A stretch of DNA of 34,567 bases from an uncultured Bacteroidota bacterium. GTDB lineage: Bacteria > Bacteroidota > Bacteroidia > Chitinophagales > Saprospiraceae. The stretch is from positions 1 through 34,567 of the forward strand of contig CALMSX010000033.1 of NCBI GenBank assembly GCA_937872515.1, written 5' to 3'. Below are positions 1-7,307 of the stretch, in pieces; the stretch's first letter is position 1; every line of letters starts with the position of its first letter. Below the pieces are notes generated by a model that was not told the DNA's origin, did not search any database, and saw only the letters and a program-made list of their open reading frames with translations. The position numbers were made by a program, and so were the translations under genes.

Positions 1-1823
1 GTAGTGGTTTCAATCAATAATTTTCCACTTGGAGATTTCAACAAGTCAAACGGTAGCTCGAACAATATTTCATCAGGAATAATAAGCAATCTGTCGGGCA
101 AAGGATTTTTTAATTCTTTGAAAAAAAATGACCAGGCCTGTCTTTGGATAGCATCCATCTCCGCCTTGTTTTGGATGGCTTGTCGCAATTGGAAATTAAT
201 GCTTATCGCTTCGTCCTTTACTCCCAGTCGAATGAATTTTTCGTCCCCATTTATCCAAATATATCGATATAAATATTTTTCAGAAAATGAAAATTCAATA
301 TAGTTTTTCGCGAGATTGCTCGATTTAGATTCACCGGCCAATCCGGCAGTTTCCAAGATCTTATTTCTTTGGGCTTTGAGTTTTGTTAAGTGGTCTCTTG
401 AGTCGGATTTCCAGTACTCTTCGGCATATATATGGTAAATTGCTGCCTCTGTTTTTTTCAATTCTTTACGATCTTCATAGGATAGCTTATTCAAATTTCT
501 GTTTTCCTCCAATTTTTGATCTAAAAGCTGGCCCTTTGTTTGTTTTAAAAAAAGTCGAAGTTTTTCGGCTGTTTTACCTTTGATTCCCCTTATTTGCATT
601 TCATAAAGCACATCCAGGGCCTGTCCCACTATTTTTTTGTTAAGGGCTATGGCACTCAGTTTTGAGGGACTGTCAATGTAACTTGTCCATAAAAGTCGAT
701 TGACATAAATAGCATTTTCCAAACTCTTTACCGTCTCCATTAAATTTCCGGTTTCGAAGGATGCTCTGGCCTTTAACACATAAAGGTCAACAAAGATGTT
801 GTCAGGATACAAGTACATAGTGTCTGCTTCCATTCCATTTTTCTTTATAGCGATGTATGGCGCAATAGTACTATCTACAAGCTCCACCGACTTTTTGTAT
901 TCCTTAAGAATATGATACAACTTGATTCTCTCTATAGCCAGTTTTGCACTTTCTCTGCGTCGATGATCTTTGTAATGATTTTGAATGTCATTTTCTGCCT
1001 TTTCATACAATTTTATGGCCTCAGTAATTTTGTTTTGAGCTGTCTGAATTCTGGCTTTTAGATCGCCGGCCTCGCTCAAATATTTAAAGTATTGTTTGTG
1101 GTCCTTTAACCCAATGATTGCTCTTTGCACCATCTCATTGCATTCTATGGCTTCTTTTGTCCTGCCCAACTTTATAAAGAGAATTCCCAATTGAATGTTG
1201 TTGGCCACAATCCCTTGTGTAAACTGTATTTTATTAGCCATAAAAACACCTTCTTTATAGCTCTGAATGGCTCCAAAGGTGTCCTGTTTGTCCAATTGAA
1301 GCTGGGCCTTGTTTACCATAAAGCGGGACAATTTTTCATTTTCCTGAAAATGGCGCAAACTTTTTTCCGTTATGTTTTGAAAATATTGTGCTTGTTCCAG
1401 ATCTCCAAATCGGTTGTAGATGTTGGATATTTCGTTCTCTACATGCCAGACAAGTGTGTCATAGAACACTTTATTTCCTGCCAGCTCATTGGCCATTAAA
1501 TAATACCGAAGTGCGCTTTCAAAATCCGATAATTGTTTGTTGCAGTTAAATGCATATCTCAGCAGGGCCTTTCTCCATAAAAAAGAATCATTTGAATTTT
1601 CCAATTCTATTTTGGAGTCGTATATAAATGCAATTTGCCTTAATTCTTTTTTCTTTTTTTTCTCTTTCAATCGGTCTGTGTAATACTTTAACCTGTTTAC
1701 ATATTCTTCTTTGTTTTTTGTTTGCTCCAAAAATTTAAAATATCTCTCCAACATGATGGGCTTTTGCCCTGAAATATTCACGGTGAAAAACAGAAAAAGA
1801 ATAAAAGAAAAAATACGATACAT
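1..1823 (-). CDS. Secreted TPR-CHAT domain protein (3' end outside window)
   Basis: The minus-strand frame is open from an ATG at 1823 to the window edge (607 codons, no stop), so the gene is partial. The N-terminus is a Sec signal peptide (MYRIFSFILFLFFTVNISGQ), which implies export. Residues of roughly 25-400 are helical and TPR-like, with repeated patterns such as ALRYYLMANELAG and AIKLYEKAEND. The last residues in the window read DRLLIIPDEILFELPFDLL followed by KSPSGK, the usual entry into a CHAT domain (caspase-HetF associated with TPRs, clan CD fold). The catalytic His and Cys segments should lie just beyond position 1, so activity cannot be judged. The gene is divergent from the sigma/anti-sigma pair at 1988-3282. 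TPR-CHAT proteins often sit next to sigma or signalling genes in this phylum. The family call is firm; substrate and role are unknown. Confidence 0.85.
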   Translation of the reverse strand, partial: MYRIFSFILFLFFTVNISGQKPIMLERYFKFLEQTKNKEEYVNRLKYYTDRLKEKKKKKELRQIAFIYDSKIELENSNDSFLWRKALLRYAFNCNKQLSDFESALRYYLMANELAGNKVFYDTLVWHVENEISNIYNRFGDLEQAQYFQNITEKSLRHFQENEKLSRFMVNKAQLQLDKQDTFGAIQSYKEGVFMANKIQFTQGIVANNIQLGILFIKLGRTKEAIECNEMVQRAIIGLKDHKQYFKYLSEAGDLKARIQTAQNKITEAIKLYEKAENDIQNHYKDHRRRESAKLAIERIKLYHILKEYKKSVELVDSTIAPYIAIKKNGMEADTMYLYPDNIFVDLYVLKARASFETGNLMETVKSLENAIYVNRLLWTSYIDSPSKLSAIALNKKIVGQALDVLYEMQIRGIKGKTAEKLRLFLKQTKGQLLDQKLEENRNLNKLSYEDRKELKKTEAAIYHIYAEEYWKSDSRDHLTKLKAQRNKILETAGLAGESKSSNLAKNYIEFSFSEKYLYRYIWINGDEKFIRLGVKDEAISINFQLRQAIQNKAEMDAIQRQAWSFFFKELKNPLPDRLLIIPDEILFELPFDLLKSPSGKLLIETT

Positions 1824-1900
1824 ACTAATATTGGGCTTGTATACCATTGGCCATGAAAAATAATCAATAATTCAGGCCGTCCTATATATAACATATAAGA

Positions 1901-1931
1901 GTTTCCCAAACCTCAATTCTGGTTTCCCAAA
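1901..1931. promoter_or_regulatory. 21-bp-phased direct repeat GTTTCCCAAA
   Basis: The ten bases GTTTCCCAAA occur identically at 1901-1910 and 1922-1931, so the copies lie two helical turns apart on the same DNA face. They sit in the intergenic region between the CHAT gene and the sigma factor, about 33-63 bp upstream of a possible -7 box at 1964-1971. This geometry suits a dimeric activator. LytTR-family regulators in particular bind direct repeats with about 21-22 bp centre spacing. The binding protein is inferred, not shown. Confidence 0.5.
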
Positions 1932-1963
1932 TGCCCCTGAGTTAAACTATCATGAATTTATTT

Positions 1964-1971
1964 TATTTTAG
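1964..1971 (+). promoter_or_regulatory. Possible -7 box of the sigma factor gene
   Basis: TATTTTAG matches seven of eight positions of the Bacteroidota box TAnnTTTG. I see no convincing -33 element. A start of transcription a few bases downstream would favour translation from the ATG at 1988 over the ATG at 1952. Confidence 0.3.
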
Positions 1972-1987
1972 CCAATATTTATTCATT

Positions 1988-2569
1988 ATGTCTCTTCTTT
2001 ATGCAATAAGCCAGGTTAAAAATTCCCAGGAGGAGCGACAATCATTGATTTCGGGCATCTACTACAATGTCACCATCAAATCTTCTATTTTTAATTTTAT
2101 CCAAAAATCCGGCGGAGAGCGTAATGATGCTTCCTACATCTTTGATGAGACCATTGTACAATTTGTGAAAACCGCCTTTAGCCACAGTTCATCTACCATC
2201 TCCGGCGACCTCGAGCCCTACCTTATGGGCATCGCCCGCAACCTCTGGTACCAGGAGTGCAAAAAAAGAAAGCGCGAAATCTCGCTGCCGGAAGTCATCT
2301 CCCACCAAACCGCCGATGACCAGCCGGTGGCTGAAGAAATTTTCCTTACCAAAGAACGATACTCTCTACTGCATACCATTTTGGATAAACTCCGGTCCAA
2401 TTGTCGGGCCGTACTCATGCATTGGGCCAATGGCTTTTCCATGACCGAAATAGCCGAAAAACTAGGATACCAGTCGGAAGGCATGGCCCGCAAAAAAAAG
2501 AGCCAATGCCTGGCCGAACTGAATGATTTCCTCTTTCAAAACCCCCACATTAAACTTCAATTGCAATGA
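1988..2569 (+). CDS. ECF-type RNA polymerase sigma factor
   Basis: This 193-residue protein has the two-part layout of ECF sigma factors. A region 2-like helical segment ends in YLMGIARNLWYQECKKRKR, the typical end of region 2 in this group. A region 4 helix-turn-helix follows: LRSNCRAVLMHWANGFSMTE, then IAEKLGYQSEGMARKKKSQC. The frame also has an ATG at 1952 that would add 12 residues; I chose 1988 because a possible -7 box at 1964-1971 would place 1952 upstream of the transcript start and the shorter N-terminus fits relatives. The stop overlaps the next gene as ATGA (2566-2569), so the two are probably translationally coupled. The role is likely to direct polymerase to a small regulon, perhaps including the divergent CHAT gene. 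Confidence 0.85.
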   Translation: MSLLYAISQVKNSQEERQSLISGIYYNVTIKSSIFNFIQKSGGERNDASYIFDETIVQFVKTAFSHSSSTISGDLEPYLMGIARNLWYQECKKRKREISLPEVISHQTADDQPVAEEIFLTKERYSLLHTILDKLRSNCRAVLMHWANGFSMTEIAEKLGYQSEGMARKKKSQCLAELNDFLFQNPHIKLQLQ

Positions 2570-3282
2570 GTCTTTATTTTGAATGGTTGGATGATTACAT
2601 GGAAGGCAAGCTTACTCCCCAGCAGCGGCTCGACTTTGAGCAAGCGATGAAAGGTGATGAAAAATTGAGGCACGCGGTGGAAAACTATCCTTTGCTTAAA
2701 CAACTTTCAGCCTCTCTGATTGAAGACGAAACCCGCCAAATGCTCAAAGACCTGGAAAATAAAAAATCTGTCCCTGACAATACCCGCCGTCTATGGTGGT
2801 GGCTCGCCGCGGCAGTTTTTGTGGGTCTGGTGGCTTACATTAACAAGTCCATTTTTTTCTCCACCACCCCTGGTAATGAACAAATCATGGCCGATGCGTA
2901 CATCAAACCTGAATCCCAAAAGATAAAAGGTGAAGCCACCGACACCCTCACTCTCACCAGGGCCATCGACCTCTTCGATCGCAACTACCTTACTGAAGCC
3001 CTGCCCCTCTTCCAGGCACCTGCCACCAATGACTCGCTGCAAACTCTTTCCAATCGCTACTTAGCCCACATCTACCTGCGCACCGAAAAACTCACACTGG
3101 CAGATTCCCTATTTACAATCCTCGAAAACACATCCAACTACCGGAACGAAGCCCTCTACAACCGCATGCTCATCGCCCTCCTCCTCCATAAAAAAGAAGA
3201 GGCCAGAAATCTTTTTAACCTGCTGGACAAATCTCAGTTTTCGGAAAAACAGCTGAAGAAAGTGGAGGGATATTTGAGGTGA
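2566..3282 (+). CDS. Membrane anti-sigma-like protein with periplasmic TPR region
   Basis: The 238-residue product has an N-terminal cytoplasmic segment (LDDYMEGKLTPQQRLDFEQA) like the zinc-less N-termini of Bacteroidota anti-sigma factors. One membrane helix follows at about residues 77-97 (WWWLAAAVFVGLVAYI). The C-terminal part has TPR-like helices (AIDLFDRNYLTEALPLFQA, SNRYLAHIYLRTEKLTLADS). The start codon overlaps the sigma factor stop, the normal arrangement for a cognate anti-sigma. I infer that the N-terminus holds the sigma factor at the membrane and that the outside TPR part senses or binds an envelope partner. No protease cleavage site or ligand can be read from the sequence. The gene is convergent with the antitoxin-like gene, with ten bases between the stop codons. 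Confidence 0.65.
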   Translation: MSLYFEWLDDYMEGKLTPQQRLDFEQAMKGDEKLRHAVENYPLLKQLSASLIEDETRQMLKDLENKKSVPDNTRRLWWWLAAAVFVGLVAYINKSIFFSTTPGNEQIMADAYIKPESQKIKGEATDTLTLTRAIDLFDRNYLTEALPLFQAPATNDSLQTLSNRYLAHIYLRTEKLTLADSLFTILENTSNYRNEALYNRMLIALLLHKKEEARNLFNLLDKSQFSEKQLKKVEGYLR

Positions 3283-3292
3283 AAATGAGTTT

Positions 3293-3538
3293 CTACTTAT
3301 ATTTTTCTATTACCTGTCTGGTATAGTCTTCTTTACTATCATAATCTTCCGTTAGTGTAATGATTCCAGAAAGGCTTCTTACCAACGGACTAATATCCAC
3401 TTCAGATCGTTTCTTGTTGCACATATAATTTAAATACGTTTCCATGAGTTGTGAAATGCTGGTGTTATGATTGTTAGCATATTTTTTTGCGCTTTCCAAC
3501 AATTTTTCATCGATCATTATGTATATTCTCTTCTTCAT
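3293..3538 (-). CDS. DUF6364-type antitoxin (ribbon-helix-helix-like), apparently orphan
   Basis: The 81-residue protein begins MKKRIYIMIDEKLLESAKKY and continues ANNHNTSISQLMETYL, the strand-helix-helix pattern of ribbon-helix-helix antitoxins. The segment SPLVRSLSGIITLTEDYDSK followed by EDYTRQVIEKYK is the characteristic C-terminus of the DUF6364 family, which normally pairs with a PIN-domain (VapC-like) RNase toxin. I chose the ATG at 3538; a TTG two codons upstream (3544) is the alternative. No PIN protein is encoded on either side: downstream is the convergent anti-sigma-like gene, upstream a lipoprotein gene 33 bp away. It is either an orphan left after toxin loss or a repressor acting elsewhere. 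Confidence 0.7.
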   Translation of the reverse strand: MKKRIYIMIDEKLLESAKKYANNHNTSISQLMETYLNYMCNKKRSEVDISPLVRSLSGIITLTEDYDSKEDYTRQVIEKYK

Positions 3539-3571
3539 ATCCAATCTGGTTTATTGCTGTTTTTATTCTTG

Positions 3572-3967
3572 TTATCTCCTCCTCACCAACACAAAGTCCC
3601 TGCTTTTATACGTCGATGGAAATAAAATGGTGCCCGTGGTCCGGTTTCCCAAAAGGGTATCCTCATTGATATAATGCAACGAAGCAAAATTATCGGCAAA
3701 TAAAAATACTGTAAAGGCTGTGCCAAAGGCAACGGTATCATTCTTGCCAATCAGCTCCATCTCTATTTCTTCCTGTTCCAATAACCATTTCATCTTGTGA
3801 TCTTGGTCTCCTTCGCTGATTGTTGTCGTCCCTTTAAAGATATCTGGATGTTTTTGATACAAATCGTATGTTCCCAAAAACTTGTCGCGCGGCAGGGTTT
3901 CATCACCTTTACCACATGCCAACAATAAGGTGGTCAACAAAATCAGGGCTGGTGTCTTTTTTATCAT
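3572..3967 (-). CDS. Small lipoprotein of unknown function
   Basis: The 131-residue product starts MIKKTPALILLTTLLLACGK, a clear lipoprotein signal with lipobox LLAC (Cys18). The mature part is a compact, probably beta-rich domain (KFLGTYDLYQKHPDIFKGTT, then motifs such as EIEMELIGKND and FLFADNFASLHYI). It resembles the small lipocalin-like or calycin-like lipoproteins common in Bacteroidota, but I do not recognise a family. The frame extends 19 codons upstream, but those residues lack signal character, and the promoter box at 3974-3981 would fall inside them, so the ATG at 3967 is preferred. The mRNA may then be nearly leaderless. It may be co-transcribed with the antitoxin gene downstream. 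Confidence 0.7.
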   Translation of the reverse strand: MIKKTPALILLTTLLLACGKGDETLPRDKFLGTYDLYQKHPDIFKGTTTISEGDQDHKMKWLLEQEEIEMELIGKNDTVAFGTAFTVFLFADNFASLHYINEDTLLGNRTTGTILFPSTYKSRDFVLVRRR

Positions 3968-3973
3968 GGTATA

Positions 3974-4005
3974 CAAATATACAAGGGTTTTATGTAGAAG
4001 GGCAA
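3974..4005 (-). promoter_or_regulatory. Promoter of the lipoprotein gene
   Basis: On the minus strand TATATTTG (3981-3974) is a perfect TAnnTTTG box. A TTG at 4005-4003 lies 21 bases upstream. Only six bases separate the box from the ATG at 3967, which suggests a leaderless or nearly leaderless transcript. The -33 element lies inside the REP-like palindrome. Confidence 0.55.
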
Positions 4006-4097
4006 TATATTGCCCCTCTACCAATTGTTTTCTTGATAAATGTACAAAACCCAGACCTGTCCCTACATGCCGTCAGTTATGTAGGGACGAATAATAC
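3994..4097. repeat. REP-like double-hairpin element, copy A
   Basis: Hairpin 1 (3994-4021) is a 28-bp palindrome with core GGGCAATATATTGCCC and flanks GTAGAA/CTCTAC; 13 of 14 pairs match. After a 37-nt linker, hairpin 2 (4059-4088) has perfect 10-bp arms GTCCCTACAT/ATGTAGGGAC around a 10-nt loop. It is followed by GAATAATAC and, at 4105-4109, another CCTAC. The GTAGGG...CCCTAC edges with variable palindromic cores are typical of REP/REPIN elements moved by RAYT-type transposases. A degenerate second copy lies at 11163-11254 in the same orientation. No transposase gene is in the window. Confidence 0.65.
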
Positions 4098-4148
4098 CCC
4101 ATTTCCTACGCTTAATAGTTGGCCTGGGTTCGACCCTTACCGTGAAGA

Positions 4149-4156
4149 TACCTTTG
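4149..4156 (+). promoter_or_regulatory. -7 box for the VIT-VWA operon
   Basis: TACCTTTG is a perfect TAnnTTTG box ending 33 bases before the ATG at 4190. The -33 element is weak: TTCG at 4129-4132 or TTGG at 4119-4122. The copy A element lies directly upstream. Confidence 0.5.
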
Positions 4157-4189
4157 TGATGTAATTAATTCACCACAAAAATCTAAACA

Positions 4190-6226
4190 ATGAAAACCAT
4201 TCAATTTTTTCTGACAACAGTGCTTCTTCTGGCTGTTTCCACCGTTTTTGGGCAGTCTGAAAACAAAACCTACAAAACAGAACAACCCTATTTTCTTATT
4301 CAATCCGACAACCAGGAGCCAGTCCGTTTGCCCCTGAAAGGCACTTCGGTAAAAGCGAAAATTAGTGGCGTCATTGCAGATGTCACCGTTCTACAGACGT
4401 ACCACAATACGGGTAAAAAACCCATCGAGGCACGTTATGTCTTTCCTTTGTCTGATAAGGCCGCCGTTTACAGCATGGAAATGTGTCTGAATACCCGGCA
4501 CATAGTGGCTCAGATTCGTGAGCGAGATCAGGCGAGGGCAGCATACGAACAAGCCAGAAATGAGGGAAAACATGCCTCCTTGCTGGAACAGGAGCGCCCC
4601 AATGTTTTTACCATGAGCGTAGCCAACATCATGCCCAATGAAATCATTGAGGTCGAGGTAAAATATACCGAATACATCCTACCCAATGAAGGCGTTTACA
4701 GCTTCATTTTTCCAACTACGGTTGGCCCAAGATACAATGGCAACCACGCCAAATTTGTCTCTATGCCCTATCTTCGCTCAGGTAATCCTGGCAGCGCCAG
4801 TTTTGATTTATCAGTCGATCTTTTTTCCTCTGTTCCTGTCAGCCAACTCATTTGTTCTTCTCATAAGACCCAGCTTCAAAAAATAAATGACAGTCATTTT
4901 TCTGTGTCTTTGTGTTCCGATGAAATCAACAGGGCTAATAAAGACTTTACCCTTGATTACGTGCTCAAAGGATCAACCATTTCAAGTGGCATTCAACTTT
5001 ACAACCATGGCGACGAACAATTTTTTATGGCCATGATCCAGCCGCCTAAAAGGGTGATGTTAGATGAAATCCCTGCAAGAGAATATGTTTTTGTAGTCGA
5101 TGTTTCGGGTTCAATGAATGGCTTTCCTCTGGATGTGAGCAAGGATTTACTCAAAAACCTCATCGCCCACCTGCGCGCTTCAGACTATTTTAATGTGGTT
5201 TTATTTGCCGGTGGTTCTGCTTCTATGTCACCTCATTCCTTGCCCGCAACCCGCGAAAATGTCGACAAGGCCATTGCCCTGATTGACGGTCAAAGCGGAG
5301 GAGGGGGCACGGAGCTTATCAGTGCTTTGAACACTTGTATGGCCCTTCCTCGTCCATCAGTAAAGCTTTCCCGATCAGTGGTCCTTGTTACGGATGGTTA
5401 CATCACAGTAGAAAAAGAAGCCATTTCACTTATTAAAAAGAACCTCAACCAATGCAATGTGTTTACCTTCGGCATTGGTAACAGTGTCAACCACTATTTA
5501 ATCAATAGTCTGGCCCATGTGGGTGGGGGAGAGCCTTTTATAGTAACCAACACTGAAAAAGCAAATAGCATAGCCGATAAATTCCGAAAATATATTCAAA
5601 CGCCGGTGTTGAGCAATATCTCGGTAAATTTTAAAGGCTTTGAAGCTTATGATCTTACTTATGATAAAATACCGGATGTTATGGGAGAAAGACCCATCAT
5701 CATAAGTGGCAAATACAAAGGCAGCCCTATTGGCAAAATGGTGGTGTCGGGTCAAACCGGAAAAGGGTCTTTTGAAAAATCCATCTTTGTGGCCCCTCAC
5801 CTGGTTTCGAAAGATTTTAATGCCCTGAGGTACCTGTGGGCTCGTGAAAAAATTAAAATTGCTGATGATTATGGAGATGGGTATAAAAATCAGGAACAGC
5901 AGGCTGAAAAAACACAACTTGGACTTAAATACAATTTATTGACCGCCTATACTTCTTTTGTAGCCATTGATCAAAAAGAAATTGTCAATCCGGGCTGTAA
6001 ATCAGACTTGACCGAGCAGGCCAATGTGTTGCCTGCTGGTGTTTCAGAATTAGCCATTGGTGCAGACTTTAACATGGTTGGTTGTTTTGTGGCAGCAGCA
6101 GGCAGCCATTATCATAAAATTGTCACCATCATTGTTTTGGGACTATTGATCTCTGTTCTCATCATAATGATGTACCATGCGCTAAAACAACCCATTCCTC
6201 CTTCAGAAAACAAATCTTCCAAATAG
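4190..6226 (+). CDS. VIT-VWA domain membrane protein
   Basis: The 678-residue protein has a signal peptide (to about residue 22, ending VFGQ). A VIT (vault protein inter-alpha-trypsin) domain follows at about residues 35-170 (VKAKISGVIADVTVLQTYHN, ARYVFPLSDKAAVYSMEM, and an RDQARAAYEQARNEGKHASL helix). The VWA domain covers about residues 298-470 with an intact MIDAS: D304-V-S306-G-S308, GGGTEL and LVTDGY. One membrane helix sits at about 642-662, followed by a short cytoplasmic tail. Most of the protein therefore faces the periplasm or outside. VIT-VWA proteins bind ligands through a metal ion; the partner is unknown. It is the first gene of a four-gene unit, nine bases upstream of the HG...SCG protein, which is the most obvious candidate partner. 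The domain call is secure. Confidence 0.92.
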   Translation: MKTIQFFLTTVLLLAVSTVFGQSENKTYKTEQPYFLIQSDNQEPVRLPLKGTSVKAKISGVIADVTVLQTYHNTGKKPIEARYVFPLSDKAAVYSMEMCLNTRHIVAQIRERDQARAAYEQARNEGKHASLLEQERPNVFTMSVANIMPNEIIEVEVKYTEYILPNEGVYSFIFPTTVGPRYNGNHAKFVSMPYLRSGNPGSASFDLSVDLFSSVPVSQLICSSHKTQLQKINDSHFSVSLCSDEINRANKDFTLDYVLKGSTISSGIQLYNHGDEQFFMAMIQPPKRVMLDEIPAREYVFVVDVSGSMNGFPLDVSKDLLKNLIAHLRASDYFNVVLFAGGSASMSPHSLPATRENVDKAIALIDGQSGGGGTELISALNTCMALPRPSVKLSRSVVLVTDGYITVEKEAISLIKKNLNQCNVFTFGIGNSVNHYLINSLAHVGGGEPFIVTNTEKANSIADKFRKYIQTPVLSNISVNFKGFEAYDLTYDKIPDVMGERPIIISGKYKGSPIGKMVVSGQTGKGSFEKSIFVAPHLVSKDFNALRYLWAREKIKIADDYGDGYKNQEQQAEKTQLGLKYNLLTAYTSFVAIDQKEIVNPGCKSDLTEQANVLPAGVSELAIGADFNMVGCFVAAAGSHYHKIVTIIVLGLLISVLIIMMYHALKQPIPPSENKSSK

Positions 6227-6235
6227 TAAGCTGCC

Positions 6236-7267
6236 ATGAACAAAATTCTGATCATCTTGGTCGCCACCTTTTCAATGATGTTGGCAGCTTGGTTTCTGGC
6301 TGACCAATACAAGGCCAGCCCAACACAAATGAAGGCAAATGCTAAGCGCGTTTCAGTAACCTTTATTTTAGGCACCGATGAAAAATCTAAAAATTCATTT
6401 TATTCAAATGCCAGTTACTTTTTTAATATGAACGAGCAGTATAAAACCAATTATGTGGTAAATAACTGCTCTACGCTAATAGAGGTGCTGGACTATCTCT
6501 TGAACCAACACCCCGGATACTGCTACAGTACCATCAATCTGGTAGGGCATGGCAATCCGTGGCAGGGTTTGAGAATACCAATAGACAAAGGGCTGCCCCG
6601 CGCTTCAGCCGTACATTTAAAAAATGCTTTCGATGCCAACCTGCTTTCTCCCCTGTGTAGTCCAAGAGTAGATGGAGGTACCACCATCAATGTGGTCAGT
6701 TGTGGTGTTGGTAATAATGTACTGTTTGTTGAAATGTTGAAAAAGCTATTCTTCTGCCCTGACAACGAAACTCAGCCTACCCTTCATTGTGAAAAATTTT
6801 ATGTCAATTTTTCCAATAATCGGGAATACGTTAAATCTTCTCTGTTTTACATTGTTTCAAAGTATGACCAACACAATACCGCTACTTATGTGTCAAAACT
6901 CAAAAACAAATATCCCTCAAACAATATCGACTGGGAGGCCGCTTATTCCAACACTTGTAACAGAGAGTTGGGGCTTCCCTATCGGTATCATTTTAAAATG
7001 TTGGTAGATTGGAAGGTTTCATTAGATCCTCAGGAAACTAAACCGGTTCTTAATTCGGATGCCAGTATTATTGCCTGGTTGAAAAACCAGGATTTTGCGC
7101 TTTACGAACTCAGTCAAATGCAGATGAATGCAGAAGATATCCACTGGCACTGTCTGTCAGATCCGGCCACGCCCCACCTCGTCAAGATCAAAGGCTACTG
7201 CAACATTGAAGGCGTAATGGTTGACCACAAATTAAATGAGGAGCCGTCATCAATGGCCGCTCTTTAA
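6236..7267 (+). CDS. Membrane-anchored putative clan CD (caspase-like) cysteine peptidase, unrecognised family
   Basis: I do not recognise this 343-residue family. The N-terminus is an uncleaved signal anchor (MNKILIILVATFSMMLAAWF). Then comes an order matching the caspase-hemoglobinase fold: strand VSVTFILGTD (about 39-48), a helix, strand TNYVVNN with a helix LIEVLDYLL, strand STINLVGHG with H105-G106, a gap of about 45 residues, and strand TTINVVSCG with C156-G157. A hydrophobic strand ending in HG and a second ending in [SAG]CG is the hallmark of clan CD peptidases and of related DUF4347-type domains. The remaining 185 residues contain several Cys and no known motif. Its gene is tightly linked to the VIT-VWA gene and followed by a two-component system. 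Peptidase activity is inference from the motif and predicted strand order; a non-peptidase homologue is possible. Confidence 0.6.
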   Translation: MNKILIILVATFSMMLAAWFLADQYKASPTQMKANAKRVSVTFILGTDEKSKNSFYSNASYFFNMNEQYKTNYVVNNCSTLIEVLDYLLNQHPGYCYSTINLVGHGNPWQGLRIPIDKGLPRASAVHLKNAFDANLLSPLCSPRVDGGTTINVVSCGVGNNVLFVEMLKKLFFCPDNETQPTLHCEKFYVNFSNNREYVKSSLFYIVSKYDQHNTATYVSKLKNKYPSNNIDWEAAYSNTCNRELGLPYRYHFKMLVDWKVSLDPQETKPVLNSDASIIAWLKNQDFALYELSQMQMNAEDIHWHCLSDPATPHLVKIKGYCNIEGVMVDHKLNEEPSSMAAL

Positions 7268-7307
7268 AGAATTTTTTTATTATATATTATTTGTCTACAT
7301 TTAAATT

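Noticed and set aside
3471..3674. Plus-strand small frames opposite the antitoxin as a hidden toxin
   Set aside because: Their products have no PIN, RelE or other toxin motif and lie antisense to two supported genes.
4121..4140. tRNA T-arm-like sequence GGGTTCGACCC
   Set aside because: No acceptor stem, anticodon arm or D arm can be folded around it; the neighbouring bases fit a promoter region.
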